This document shows positions 8,216-16,291 of a stretch of 64,000 bases of DNA, one piece after another; positions within the stretch are counted from its first letter, which is position 1, and each line of letters begins with the position of its first letter. The notes under the pieces are model-generated. The model made no database searches, was not told the DNA's origin, and worked only from the letters and a program-made list of their open reading frames with translations. This DNA comes from CAVOOW01 sp963697675. GTDB lineage: Bacteria; Actinomycetota; Actinomycetes; JACCUZ01. A program made the translations under genes and the position numbers. Location: NCBI GenBank assembly GCA_963697675.1, contig CAVOOW010000010.1:124001-188000 (forward strand), written 5' to 3'.

Positions 8216-9229
8216 CTAGGCACCGTCCCTGCTGAACATCACGTCGGTCTCCCACCGGGTGAAGTCCAGGCCCCTGTACAGCGCGATCGCCGGGGCGTTG
8301 TCAGCGTCGACGTAGAGCATCGCGTCCGGCAGGCCGCGGTGGCGCAGGTAGCGGAGCCCGGTCAGCGTGAGGGCACGCCCCAGACCCGTGCCGCGCTCGG
8401 CGGGATCGACCCCGACGACATACACCTCGCCGATCAGGTCGTGACCGTGCCCGTCGTGCGTGTGCGGCCCGGTCACCGCCTGGTGCTCCGGCCCGCCGTG
8501 CACCTTCGTCCAGTGGAAGCCCACCAGCCGCTCGGAGCCGTCCTCGGCCGTCCGCGTCGCGAGGAAGAACCCGGCCGGGTCGAACCACGGCTCGCTCATC
8601 CGCCGGTGCAGGTCGTCGGCGTCCCAGCCGCCCTGTTCGGGGTGGCCCCGGAAGGCCAGCGCGTTGAGCCGCACCCAGGCGTCGTCGTCGCGGCCCGGCT
8701 CGAAGGTGCGGACCGTCACGCCGTCGGGCAGCTTCGGCTCGGGCAGCGTCGCGTACAGCGAGCGCCGCATCTGCCACAGCGCCCGGGACTGCGAGAATCC
8801 CATCGAGGCGGCGAGCGCCGCCGCACCCGGGTGCTCGCCGTGCGACCAGAGGCGCAGGCGGCCGTCAGGGGTCTCGGCGATGGTCGTCGCGACGAGCAGG
8901 TGGCCCAGGCCGTGGTGACGAGCAAGGGGGTGTACGACGACCTCGGCTGAGGCACCGGCGACCTCATCCGTCACGTCCAGATGTCCGTACGCCGCGAGCC
9001 GCTGGCCGCCGTTGGTGTCGTGCTCTTCGCTGCCGATCGAGCTGCCCTCGGAGCCGTAGATCAGGACGTTGCGTACGGGGGCGTCCCCGCCGTAGCGCAG
9101 GTGGAGCATGACGTGCTCGGAGAGGGGACGTACGCCGTCGACCTCGGTCGCGGCCTCCACGAGGTCGGCCACCGCACGTACCTCGTCCTCGGAAAGCAGG
9201 CCGACCACTTCAACCCTCGGGTCCGCCAC
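8216..9229 (-). CDS. mshD: Mycothiol synthase MshD
   Basis: 337 residues with two GNAT acetyltransferase domains in tandem: residues 1-150 (with 'VVVHPLARHHGLGHLLV') and 160-337 (with 'VGVDPAERGTGLGRALT', the acetyl-CoA Q/RxxGxG/A loop, then 'LYVDADNAPAIALYRGLDF'). This matches MshD, which acetylates Cys-GlcN-Ins to complete mycothiol, the main actinobacterial thiol. mshA lies at 32321 in the same window. GTG 9229 sits 6 nt after TAGGGT on the minus strand, pointing to a leaderless transcript. Confidence 0.93.
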   Translation of the reverse strand: MADPRVEVVGLLSEDEVRAVADLVEAATEVDGVRPLSEHVMLHLRYGGDAPVRNVLIYGSEGSSIGSEEHDTNGGQRLAAYGHLDVTDEVAGASAEVVVHPLARHHGLGHLLVATTIAETPDGRLRLWSHGEHPGAAALAASMGFSQSRALWQMRRSLYATLPEPKLPDGVTVRTFEPGRDDDAWVRLNALAFRGHPEQGGWDADDLHRRMSEPWFDPAGFFLATRTAEDGSERLVGFHWTKVHGGPEHQAVTGPHTHDGHGHDLIGEVYVVGVDPAERGTGLGRALTLTGLRYLRHRGLPDAMLYVDADNAPAIALYRGLDFTRWETDVMFSRDGA

Positions 9230-9345
9230 GCCAGGACCCTACTGGCTCGAGTTCATTTCTCCTCCACTTCTCGGCTCTTTCCGATACCACCGCAATTGGA
9301 TAGGTTCTGGCCCGACCCTCGTCCCCCTGTCCTTCGAGGTACACG

Positions 9346-11241
9346 ATGTCCAGATCCGGACCCTTGCGGCACCGCAGCTACGTGGCGATCGCCGCCGCTG
9401 CCGTCGCAGCTCTCTGCCTCGTCCCCGCCGTCGGCGCCAGCGCCTCGGCGCGCGGCGGCGCCGACCATCGCCACCACCACGGCAATCGGGTCGGCGTGCA
9501 GATCCTGTCCTTCAACGACTTCCACGGGAACCTCGCTCCGCCCACGGGCTCCGGCGGGCGCATCACGACCGGATACACCGAGCAGCCCGCTACGCCGCCG
9601 GCAACGGGTTTCGTGGCCGTCCCGACAACCGTGGACGCGGGCGGCGTCGAGTATCTCGCGACCCACCTGCGGGACGCCCGCAAGGGCCACCGCAACAGCG
9701 TCACCGTCGCTGCGGGCGACATCATCGGCGCATCCCCGCTGCTGTCGGCCGCCTTCCACGACGAACCGACCATCGAGGCGATGAACGAGCTGGGCCTCGA
9801 GGCGACGTCGGTGGGCAACCACGAGTTCGACGAGGGCTACAAGGAGCTGCAGCGGATGCAGGCGGGTGGCTGCCTGCCCGACGGCGACGAGGGCGAGAAC
9901 AACCAGAACTCCTGCGCCGACCACACGTTCAAGGGCGCCAACTTCCAGTACCTCTCCGCGAACGTGAAGTACACCGGCACCGACCGCACCATCCTGCCGT
10001 CGTACTGGATCAAGAAGATGCACGGCGTGAAGATCGGGTTCATCGGCATGACCCTGAAGGAGACCCCGACGATCGTCACCGCGGCGGGTGTCGCCGGGCT
10101 CGACTTCACCGACGAGGTCGCGACGGCAAACGCGCTCGTGCCGGTGCTGCGCCACAAGGGCGTCAAGGCGATCGTCACGCTCATCCACCAGGGCGGCGTG
10201 CCCAACAAGACGACGTTCACCGGCGCCGAGGGACGCACGTACTCGGTGGACCCGTCCTACGACTACACCTGTCAGGGCGGCGGCACCCTCGCCGACGACA
10301 GCGCGATCATCCCGATCGCGGAGAACCTCGACCCCGAGATCGACCTGATCATCTCTGGTCACACCCACCAGCCGTACGTGTGCGACATCCCCGACAACAA
10401 GACGCACAAGTCGCGGCTGGTCACCAGCGCCTCGTCGTTCGGACGGCTGTTCACCGAGACGGACCTGACCTACGACAAGCGCACCCACGACATCGTCCGC
10501 TCGTCGGTCAAGGGCACGAACATGATCGTCACGCGCGACGTGCCGGCGGCTCCTGACCTGACCGCGCTTCTCACCACCTACCAGACGCTGGTGGCCCCCA
10601 TTGCCGACCGGCCGGTCGGCAACATCACGGCCGACGTGACGCGCACCCAGGTGGGCGGCGAGTCCCCACTCGGTGACCTGATCGCCGACGCGCAGCTCAA
10701 CGACCCATCGGTGGTCGTCAACGGCGTGGCGCCGGTGATCGCGTTCATGAACCCGGGCGGCATCCGTGCCGACCTGACGTTCGCCTCGTCGACGAAGGGC
10801 GAGGGTGACGGCGTGGTGACCTTCGAAGAGGCGTTCACGGTGCAGCCGTTCAACAACTTCGACGTGTCGATGGACATGACGGGCGCCGACATCTATGCGC
10901 TGCTCAACCAGCAGTGGACCGGCCTCAACTCCGGCAGCGGCGCGAAGGTGCTGCAGGTGAGCAACGGCTTCAGCTACCAATGGACGGCGTCCGGCGGCAC
11001 GCCACACGTCGTGCCCGGGTCGGTCATGCTGGGGACGACGCCGATCGTCGACGACGCCAGCCAGACCTTCCGCGTCACGGCGAACAACTTCCTGGCCGGC
11101 GGCGGCGACAACTTCGCGGCGTTCAACAACGCCACGAACAAGGTCTTCGGAGGCCTGGACATCGACGCGTTCGCGAACTACCTCGAGGCGAACTCGCCGT
11201 ACTCGCCGCTTCCCCCGACCCGCATCACCCAGGTCCCGTAG
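9346..11241 (+). CDS. Secreted 5'-nucleotidase / metallophosphatase (UshA/NadN type)
   Basis: 631 residues. An N-terminal signal peptide (about residues 10-35, 'YVAIAAAAVAALCLVPAVGASASA') is followed by a His-rich linker. The metallophosphatase domain shows 'ILSFNDFHGNL', 'AAGDIIGASPLLS', 'SVGNHEFDEG' and 'SGHTHQPY', all metal-ligand motifs. The C-terminal 5'-nucleotidase domain includes 'GESPLGDLIADAQ', 'NPGGIRADL' and 'NNFLAGGGDNF'. It should release phosphate from extracellular nucleotides, fitting the phosphate genes upstream. No LPXTG anchor is present. A weak GTTCATT/CTCCACT 11-bp pair near 9253-9274 may be a degenerate PHO box. Confidence 0.92.
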   Translation: MSRSGPLRHRSYVAIAAAAVAALCLVPAVGASASARGGADHRHHHGNRVGVQILSFNDFHGNLAPPTGSGGRITTGYTEQPATPPATGFVAVPTTVDAGGVEYLATHLRDARKGHRNSVTVAAGDIIGASPLLSAAFHDEPTIEAMNELGLEATSVGNHEFDEGYKELQRMQAGGCLPDGDEGENNQNSCADHTFKGANFQYLSANVKYTGTDRTILPSYWIKKMHGVKIGFIGMTLKETPTIVTAAGVAGLDFTDEVATANALVPVLRHKGVKAIVTLIHQGGVPNKTTFTGAEGRTYSVDPSYDYTCQGGGTLADDSAIIPIAENLDPEIDLIISGHTHQPYVCDIPDNKTHKSRLVTSASSFGRLFTETDLTYDKRTHDIVRSSVKGTNMIVTRDVPAAPDLTALLTTYQTLVAPIADRPVGNITADVTRTQVGGESPLGDLIADAQLNDPSVVVNGVAPVIAFMNPGGIRADLTFASSTKGEGDGVVTFEEAFTVQPFNNFDVSMDMTGADIYALLNQQWTGLNSGSGAKVLQVSNGFSYQWTASGGTPHVVPGSVMLGTTPIVDDASQTFRVTANNFLAGGGDNFAAFNNATNKVFGGLDIDAFANYLEANSPYSPLPPTRITQVP

Positions 11242-11255
11242 GGAGCGCAGCACGT

Positions 11256-11294
11256 CGGAGGGCCGCTTCACCCGCCTGGGTGACCGGCCCTCCG
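11256..11294. terminator. Stem-loop after the 5'-nucleotidase gene
   Basis: CGGAGGGCCG (11256-11265) pairs with CGGCCCTCCG (11285-11294), a perfect 10-bp stem starting 15 bp after the stop. It is a likely Rho-independent-like terminator of the high-GC type without a T-tract. Confidence 0.7.
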
Positions 11295-11318
11295 GTCTGT
11301 CTGGCCTAGGTCAACGCG

Positions 11319-11369
11319 AGGATTGGATAGGTGTTCGGCCAACTCGTGGCCCGACAGCCATCCAATCCT
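11319..11369. repeat. Complete GGATTGGATAGG hairpin repeat (H1)
   Basis: AGGATTGGAT (11319-11328) pairs with ATCCAATCCT (11360-11369), and the inner TGT-CGGCCA pairs with TGGCCCGACA around an ACTCG loop, giving a near-complete 20-bp stem. It lies between the convergent nucleotidase and glnR genes. The same arms recur at 40153-40166 and 41202-41214, there split by an IS110 remnant, so this is a repeat family and not only a terminator. Confidence 0.8.
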
Positions 11370-11402
11370 GCGGGAAAGGGCGGGTCGCTCGGCGCGGTCG
11401 GG

Positions 11403-12134
11403 CTAGCGGGCGGGGACGGGATCCGGCGCGGTAGCGGGATCCATTGCCGCTGCTTCCCGCGGCGGCAGGACGAAGCGGTAGCCGACGTTGCGGACGGTGC
11501 CGATCAGCTGCTCGTGCTCGGTGCCGAGCTTGGCGCGCAACCGGCGGACGTGCACGTCGACGGTGCGCGTGCCGCCGTAGTAGTCGTAGCCCCAGACCTC
11601 TTGCAGCAGTTGGGCGCGGGTGAAGACGCGGCCCGGGTGCTGGGCGAGGAACTTGAGCAGCTCGAACTCCTTGAACGTGAGGTCGAGCGAGCGGCTCCGT
11701 ACCTTCGCCGTGTAGGTGGCCTCGTCGATGGTCACGTCGCCGCGCCGGATCTCGGTGAGCTCCTGGTCGATGTCGGAGCTCGCCGCGAGCCGGCCGATCG
11801 CCAGCCGGATGCGTGCCTCGACCTCGGCGGGCCCGGCCGAGTCGAGCAGCACGTCGTCGACGCCCCACTCCGCGGTCACCGCCGACAGTCCACCCTCCGT
11901 GGTGACGAGCAGCACCGGGCAGTTGACGCCCGTGGTGCGCAGCACCCGGCACAGCGAACGGATGTGCGGCAGCTCGCGGCGCCCGTCGATCAGCAGGGCA
12001 TCGGCCGGCGGTGCCTCGAGCAGCGCAGACGCCTCCGCGGGAGCTACCCGGAGGTGGTGGGACAGCAGACCGAGGGCAGGAAGCACCTCGGCCGAGGGCT
12101 GCAAGGCATTGGTCAGCAGCAGCAACTGGCTCAT
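11403..12134 (-). CDS. glnR: Orphan OmpR-type regulator GlnR
   Basis: 243 residues. The start 'MSQLLLLTNALQPSAEVLPALGLL' is the hallmark of actinobacterial GlnR. The receiver-like domain (1-115) keeps 'LLIDGRRELPHIRSL' and 'VTAEWGVDDVLLDSAGPAEV' but lacks the acidic pocket of phosphorylated receivers. The DNA-binding domain (about 130-225) has 'LDLTFKEFELLKFLAQHPG' and 'WGYDYYGGTRTVDVHVRRLR'. GlnR controls nitrogen assimilation (glnA, amtB, nir genes) and in several actinomycetes also sugar transport. ATG 12134 was preferred over the upstream extension because conservation starts there. Confidence 0.93.
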   Translation of the reverse strand: MSQLLLLTNALQPSAEVLPALGLLSHHLRVAPAEASALLEAPPADALLIDGRRELPHIRSLCRVLRTTGVNCPVLLVTTEGGLSAVTAEWGVDDVLLDSAGPAEVEARIRLAIGRLAASSDIDQELTEIRRGDVTIDEATYTAKVRSRSLDLTFKEFELLKFLAQHPGRVFTRAQLLQEVWGYDYYGGTRTVDVHVRRLRAKLGTEHEQLIGTVRNVGYRFVLPPREAAAMDPATAPDPVPAR

Positions 12135-12236
12135 TGGGCCCACTCCGTTCGCTAAGTGACTAGTAAACACGCCCTAGTCCCCGGTCCATCTCATCTGTCC
12201 GACCTACGAGAAGATGTGTCGAGCTCGAGGAGGGTC

Positions 12237-12479
12237 ATGGCAACCGGCACCGTGCGGTTCTGGGCGGCGGCGCGTGCGGCCGCAGGACAGGCCGAGCAGG
12301 CGTACGACGCCGCGACGCTGGGCGCCGTCGTGGCCGCCCTGGAAGCCGAGCACGGTGCGGCGCTGGCCAAGGTCCTCGCGCACTGCAGCTTCCTCGTCGA
12401 CGGAGTCCGGGCCGGCCCCGATTTCGCCCTGTCCGACGGCGCCGAGATCGAGGTGCTCCCGCCCTTCGCCGGCGGCTGA
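12237..12479 (+). CDS. MoaD/ThiS-family ubiquitin-like sulfur carrier
   Basis: 80 residues starting at ATG 12237 behind GAGGAGG. The chain 'TVRFWAAARAAAGQAE...' begins with the beta-grasp pattern and ends in 'EIEVLPPFAGG', with the terminal Gly-Gly that is adenylated and thiocarboxylated in MoaD/ThiS proteins. It probably serves molybdopterin or another sulfur-transfer reaction; no mo- or thi- gene is adjacent, so the partner is unknown. It is divergent from glnR. Confidence 0.85.
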   Translation: MATGTVRFWAAARAAAGQAEQAYDAATLGAVVAALEAEHGAALAKVLAHCSFLVDGVRAGPDFALSDGAEIEVLPPFAGG

Positions 12480-12626
12480 CGCGGGCACCGGCATGGCTCG
12501 GCAGGCGTCAAGCGATCGCTCCGTCAAGCCGTCAGCCTTGCGTCACGATCATGATGAGCCTGATCCCCCGCGCGGGCACGCCTGTCTCACACCGGTGGAT
12601 CCCGGCGTTGGTGACACGATGCGTCC

Positions 12627-13349
12627 ATGATCGCCGCGGTTGCTGCCTCGGTCGCCGCGGGACTCGCGGTGGTCCTCGGCATTGCCGCGGCGGGGCCGGT
12701 CGGCGTGCTGGTGGCGGCGATCGGCCTGCTCCAGCTGCTGGTTGCCGCGCGCTGGTTTGGCGCTCTCGGCGTTTCCGCTGCCGCTCGCGGTGGGGCCTTC
12801 GTCGGCGCCGCCGCAGCCATCGGGGCTGGTCTGGCGGTCGCGCTGCGTGACGAACGTCACCCGCTGGCGCCCGTCACCGCTGTCCTCGGGCTGGCGATGC
12901 TCGCCGCCATGCTGCACCAACTCGTTCGCCGCGACGGTCGCGACCACCTGACGGACTCCCTCACCGCGACGGTGTCGTTGGCCGTCGTCGGGTCGCTGGG
13001 TGCCTGCTACCTCGGCGCCGCGTCGAGCCGGGACGGCACGGCCTTCGTCGTGGCTGGCGTCGCGGGAGCCGCCCTCGCCGTCGTCGCCGCGGCACTGCCA
13101 GGACCGGAGCCGCTCGTTGCCGGCGCCGGACTCCTCGCCGGGGCTGCCGCGGGAGTCGTGGTCGGCGTGCTGAGCGATCTGGGACCGCGCACCGGCGGGC
13201 TCGTCGGGCTCTGCTGCGCGGTTGCCGCCGCGGTGAGTGTCGCCGTCGCCCGCCGTGCGGCCCGGCCCGACCCGTTCGTCACAGCCGGGCTGCCCCTGTT
13301 GCTCGCCGCCCCCGTCGCCTTCGTACTCGCCCGTCTCCTCGCCCCCTGA
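12627..13349 (+). CDS. Polytopic membrane protein, function unknown
   Basis: 240 residues, extremely Ala/Val/Leu rich, with about seven predicted membrane segments and few charged loops ('RDERHP', 'RRDGRDHL', 'RRAARPDP'). No catalytic motif is visible. ATG 12627 lies 6 nt after CACGAT, the same arrangement as upstream of the gene at 22613, suggesting a leaderless message. It ends 10 bp before repeat R3. I cannot assign a function. Confidence 0.7.
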   Translation: MIAAVAASVAAGLAVVLGIAAAGPVGVLVAAIGLLQLLVAARWFGALGVSAAARGGAFVGAAAAIGAGLAVALRDERHPLAPVTAVLGLAMLAAMLHQLVRRDGRDHLTDSLTATVSLAVVGSLGACYLGAASSRDGTAFVVAGVAGAALAVVAAALPGPEPLVAGAGLLAGAAAGVVVGVLSDLGPRTGGLVGLCCAVAAAVSVAVARRAARPDPFVTAGLPLLLAAPVAFVLARLLAP

Positions 13350-13355
13350 CGCCCC

Positions 13356-13449
13356 CCTTTCAAAGTCGATCATGCAGGAGTTGGAACACCCACCAATACC
13401 CCCAGGTCAGGGCCTCGAAAATTCGAATCGATCATGCAGTAGCCGACAA
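13356..13449 (+). repeat. Interspersed repeat copy R3
   Basis: CTTTCAAAGTCGATCATGCA at 13357, then CCAGGTCAGGGCC, then TTCGAATCGATCATGCAGTA from 13422. It begins only a few bases after the membrane-protein stop and faces R4 2.5 kb away, with the thioredoxin and sulfurtransferase genes in between. Confidence 0.88.
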
Positions 13450-13495
13450 CGTTGCCTCGTGTCGCCCGGACAGGTGACAGTTCAGCCTCTGCGGA

Positions 13496-13957
13496 ATGCC
13501 CGACCACCCCGGCGGGGTTGGCCTCGTCGTGACCGGCTTCGGAATCCTCGTGCTGCTCGTGGCCCTGGCCGCGGCCACCGCGATCGGTTTGTGGCTGCGT
13601 GGCTCGGGGCGCAAGCTGGCGAACACGACGCCCGCCACGGTCGACATACCCCATCTGGGTGCTGCCGACCTCGGCGCCGAGCTCGGGGAGCGGGCGACGC
13701 TCGTGCAGTTCTCGTCCGCGTTCTGCCAGCCGTGCCGCGCCACGCGCCGCATCCTCGACGATGTCTCGCGCGACGTCGCGGGCGTCGCCCACGTGGAGAT
13801 CGACGCGGAGAGCCATCTCGAGCTGGTCCGGCGACTGGACGTCCGGCGTACGCCCACGGTGCTCGTGCTGGACGCCGAGGGACGCGTCGTCCGCCGGGCG
13901 AGCGGTCAACCGCGACGGGTCGACGTCATCGCGGCGCTCGGTGAGGCCGTCTCATGA
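13496..13957 (+). CDS. Membrane-anchored thioredoxin-like protein
   Basis: 153 residues: an N-terminal membrane segment (about 8-32) followed by a thioredoxin fold with 'FSSAFCQPCRATRRIL', a CxxC active site (C-Q-P-C) near residues 78-81, and the cis-Pro region 'VRRTPTVLVLDAEG'. It should face the outside of the membrane and reduce or shuffle disulfides. It is the first gene of the sulfur-related block between repeats R3 and R4. Confidence 0.85.
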   Translation: MPDHPGGVGLVVTGFGILVLLVALAAATAIGLWLRGSGRKLANTTPATVDIPHLGAADLGAELGERATLVQFSSAFCQPCRATRRILDDVSRDVAGVAHVEIDAESHLELVRRLDVRRTPTVLVLDAEGRVVRRASGQPRRVDVIAALGEAVS

Positions 13958-14024
13958 TGAGGACGATCGTCTCACATAGTGGAACGATGGCTGCGGGGGC
14001 CAATTGACGTCTACGATCGCAAGC

Positions 14025-14099
14025 GTGAGTACCGAGCTGACCCGTCGCCGCGCAGTTGATCTGCTGCGCGTTGCGACAGCGCTCTGTCCTGCTTCCTGA
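14025..14099 (+). CDS. Short leader peptide upstream of the sulfurtransferase operon
   Basis: A 24-codon frame, GTG 14025 to TGA 14097, contains 'RRAVDLLRVATALCPAS'. I recall the pattern R-R-x-V-D-L-x-R-x-x-(T/S)-A-x-C-P as that of short 'putative leader peptides' found before sulfur-assimilation and sulfurtransferase genes in Streptomyces and relatives. The Cys codon near the end would let ribosome stalling report cysteine supply. It lies 45 bp before the DUF4395 gene. It is too short to be recognised by length alone; the call rests on the motif and context. Confidence 0.65.
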   Translation: MSTELTRRRAVDLLRVATALCPAS

Positions 14100-14144
14100 C
14101 CCTCCGCGTCCCCTTTTCCCCGCGCTCTCGTCAGGAGCACCGAT

Positions 14145-14636
14145 ATGTCCGTCCGTACATCCGCTACGCCGTCCGCCGTCGCGTCGGAGGACGCGTCCAT
14201 GCGGCTCGTCGACCCGCGCGGCCTGCGTTTCGCCGCCGCCATCACGACGGTGGTGTTGGCGCTCGTCCTGGTCACCGGCAACGGGTGGCTGCTCGCCGCG
14301 CAGGCCCTGGTCTTCGCGCTCGGTGCGATCGACCAGTCGCCCTACGGCCTGCTCTTCCGCCGCTTCGTACGTCCCCGCCTCGGCCCCCCGGCCGAGCTCG
14401 AGGACGCCCGCCCGCCACGTTTCGCCCAGGCACTCGGTCTGACGTTCGCCCTCGTCGGCGTCGTCGGATTCGCACTCGGCAGCGACCTGGTCGGGCTGAC
14501 CGCGACCGCACTGGCCCTGATCGCTGCTTTCCTTAACGCTGCCTTCGGTATTTGCCTGGGTTGCGAGCTGTACCTGTTGTACCGCCGAACGTTCACCAGC
14601 CGGGCACCCGCCCAGCACAAGGAGGGATCCGCATGA
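14145..14636 (+). CDS. DUF4395 membrane protein
   Basis: 163 residues with four membrane segments. 'MRLVDPRGLRFAAAITTVVL', 'ALGAIDQSPYGLLFRRFVRP' and the final 'NAAFGICLGCELYLLYRRTF' (paired cysteines C-L-G-C in the last helix) are DUF4395 features. The family often lies beside thioredoxins and sulfurtransferases and may carry sulfur or thiols across the membrane, but this is inference. Its stop overlaps the sulfurtransferase ATG (ATGA), so the two are coupled. Confidence 0.85.
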   Translation: MSVRTSATPSAVASEDASMRLVDPRGLRFAAAITTVVLALVLVTGNGWLLAAQALVFALGAIDQSPYGLLFRRFVRPRLGPPAELEDARPPRFAQALGLTFALVGVVGFALGSDLVGLTATALALIAAFLNAAFGICLGCELYLLYRRTFTSRAPAQHKEGSA

Positions 14637-15469
14637 GCCGCTCAGACGTCTTGGTCGACGCCGACTGGGTCGAGGCCCACCTCGACGACGACAAGGTGGT
14701 GCTCGTCGAGGTCGACGAGGACACCTCCGCCTACGACAAGAACCACATCCGAGGTGCCGTGCGGATCGACTGGAAGCAAGACCTCCAGGACCAGGTCCGG
14801 CGAGACTTCGTCAACAAGGACCAGTTCGAGGCACTGCTCTCCCAGAAGGGCATCGCCAACGACGACACGATCGTGTTGTACGGCGGCAACAACAACTGGT
14901 TCGCCGCCTACGCCTACTGGTACTTCAAGCTCTACGGCCACCAGGGCATCAAGCTGCTCGACGGTGGCCGGAAGAAGTGGGAGCTCGACTCCCGCGAGCT
15001 GGTCCCCGAGGTCGTCGCGCGCCCCGCGACGTCGTACACCGCGTCGGAGCAGGACCGCGGCATCCGTGCGTTCCGCGACGAGGTCGAGGCAGCCATCGGC
15101 CAGAAGAACCTCGTCGACGTGCGTTCGCCCGACGAGTTCGCCGGCCGGTTGCTCGCTCCCGCCCACCTGCCTCAGGAGCAGGCGCAGCGACCGGGGCACA
15201 TCCCGACCGCGGCCAACATCCCGTGGTCGCAGGCAGCCAACGACGACGGCACGTTCAAGAGCGACGACGACCTCACCACGCTCTATCGCGACAAGGGCGT
15301 CGACCTCAGCAAGGACACGATCGCCTACTGCCGCATCGGCGAGCGTTCGGCGCACACGTGGTTCGTGCTGCACGAGATCCTCGACCAGCCGAACGTCAAG
15401 AACTACGACGGTTCCTGGACCGAGTGGGGCTCGCTCGTAGGCGTGCCGATCGAGCTGGGTGACAGCTGA
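14633..15469 (+). CDS. sseA: Thiosulfate sulfurtransferase (rhodanese, SseA/CysA type)
   Basis: 278 residues, two rhodanese domains. The first (1-130) includes 'GAVRIDWKQDLQDQVRRDF' and 'LYGGNNNWFAAYAYWYFKLYG'; the second carries the catalytic loop 'AYCRIGERSAHTW' with the persulfide-forming Cys near residue 233. It transfers sulfane sulfur, usually thiosulfate to cyanide or thiol acceptors. ATG 14633 overlaps the DUF4395 stop; its own stop overlaps the sseC ATG by one base. The CysA/SseC pairing matches M. tuberculosis Rv3117-Rv3118. Confidence 0.93.
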   Translation: MSRSDVLVDADWVEAHLDDDKVVLVEVDEDTSAYDKNHIRGAVRIDWKQDLQDQVRRDFVNKDQFEALLSQKGIANDDTIVLYGGNNNWFAAYAYWYFKLYGHQGIKLLDGGRKKWELDSRELVPEVVARPATSYTASEQDRGIRAFRDEVEAAIGQKNLVDVRSPDEFAGRLLAPAHLPQEQAQRPGHIPTAANIPWSQAANDDGTFKSDDDLTTLYRDKGVDLSKDTIAYCRIGERSAHTWFVLHEILDQPNVKNYDGSWTEWGSLVGVPIELGDS

Positions 15470-15768
15470 TGTGCGGAGCCACAGCCGCGGGCGTGTCCAC
15501 TGACGGGGTCGACCTGACGACCGAGGCCGTCGTCCAGGGTGTCGTCACCCGGGCCGGCGAGCCGGTCTCGACGGCCTATGTCCGGCTGCTCGACTCGTCC
15601 GGTGAGTTCACGGCGGAGGCCCCGGTGTCGGCCACCGGCCAGTTCCGGTTCTTCGCCAGGCCGGGTACGTGGACGGTGCGCGCACTGGCACCGGGCGCGG
15701 AGCCGGTCGACGAGCAGGTCACCGCAGCGACCGGCGAGATCGCGGAGTTGGAGTTGCGCGTCGGCTGA
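15469..15768 (+). CDS. sseC: DUF1416 protein SseC
   Basis: 99 residues beginning 'MCGATAAG', the conserved start of DUF1416. The rest is a single transthyretin/carboxypeptidase-regulatory-like beta sandwich ('VQGVVTRAGEPVSTAYVRLL', 'GQFRFFARPGTWTVRALAPG'). SseC accompanies sulfurtransferase genes in actinobacteria and is assumed to assist sulfur transfer; its reaction is not established. Its ATG overlaps the sulfurtransferase stop. Confidence 0.9.
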   Translation: MCGATAAGVSTDGVDLTTEAVVQGVVTRAGEPVSTAYVRLLDSSGEFTAEAPVSATGQFRFFARPGTWTVRALAPGAEPVDEQVTAATGEIAELELRVG

Positions 15769-15790
15769 ACCCCGCCTGACCTAGCCCCAA

Positions 15791-15839
15791 AGCGACCTTT
15801 GTCCGCGACACGCTCAGCGTGTTGCGGACAAAGGTCGCT
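15791..15839. terminator. Near-perfect 24-bp palindrome after sseC
   Basis: AGCGACCTTTGTCCGC (15791-15806) and the following 8 bases pair with 15816-15839, with one G-T wobble and only the turn unpaired. It begins 22 bp after the sseC stop. The arms hold TTT and AAA tracts, so it can act as a terminator in both directions, though its perfection also suggests a mobile or protein-bound palindrome. Confidence 0.8.
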
Positions 15840-15969
15840 CGTGGTGGGGCGCGGTGGGCACCTTCCTCGTGCTGGCGGCAGAGGCCGCACCCTCGACGGC
15901 GTACGACGAGTGGTGACCCGCCTGCCGCGGCGGGTCCGGTGAGCCGTCGTCGGCGTTCGTGAGGCGGCC

Positions 15970-16128
15970 TGTCGGTTGCTGCATGATCGACTGGGGTCGA
16001 GGGTGGCGCTGACCTGCGGCGATGCGGACGCGTGCCAGGTTGTGCATGATCGACTTTGACGTGGGGGACGGTCGACTGTGACGTGGGGGACGGTCGACTT
16101 TGACGTGGTGATGGTCGACTTTGAGGAG
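15970..16128 (-). repeat. Interspersed repeat copy R4 with extra half-units
   Basis: GTCGGTTGCTGCATGATCGA (15971) and TTGTGCATGATCGACTTTGA (16040) flank GCGCTGACCTGCGGCGATGC. Three more 'GGTCGACTTTGA'-like half-units follow to 16124. This is the one copy whose outer end abuts the start, not the end, of the neighbouring gene. The 395-bp gap 15769-16163 holds only this repeat, the palindrome and the promoter of the next gene. Confidence 0.88.
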
Positions 16129-16163
16129 GGGGTCGGGGGACGCGCGCGGGTAGACTTCGCCGC

Positions 16164-16283
16164 GTGATTGAGGCTGTCGTGACCATCGTGCTGATCATGG
16201 TCTTCCTGCTGGTCGCGGGCTTCGGCGCCCTGATGGTCCACCGGCTCGTCCGCGCCACAGCGCCACCGCCCGAGGACGGCTGA
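16164..16283 (+). CDS. Small single-pass membrane protein, 39 residues
   Basis: GTG 16164 to TGA 16281 encodes an almost entirely hydrophobic stretch ('VVTIVLIMVFLLVAGFGALM') followed by 'HRLVRATAPPPEDG'. TAGACT at 16151-16156 lies exactly 7 nt before the GTG, the signature of a leaderless actinobacterial promoter, which supports the start. The stop is 8 bp before the nitrobindin-like gene, so they form one unit. Function unknown. Confidence 0.6.
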   Translation: MIEAVVTIVLIMVFLLVAGFGALMVHRLVRATAPPPEDG

Positions 16284-16291
16284 CCGCGTTG

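Noticed and set aside
9290..9315. AATTGGATAGG as a further copy of the GGATTGGATAGG repeat
   Set aside because: Only one arm-like stretch, no complementary arm within 100 bp and a mismatch at the start; probably chance.
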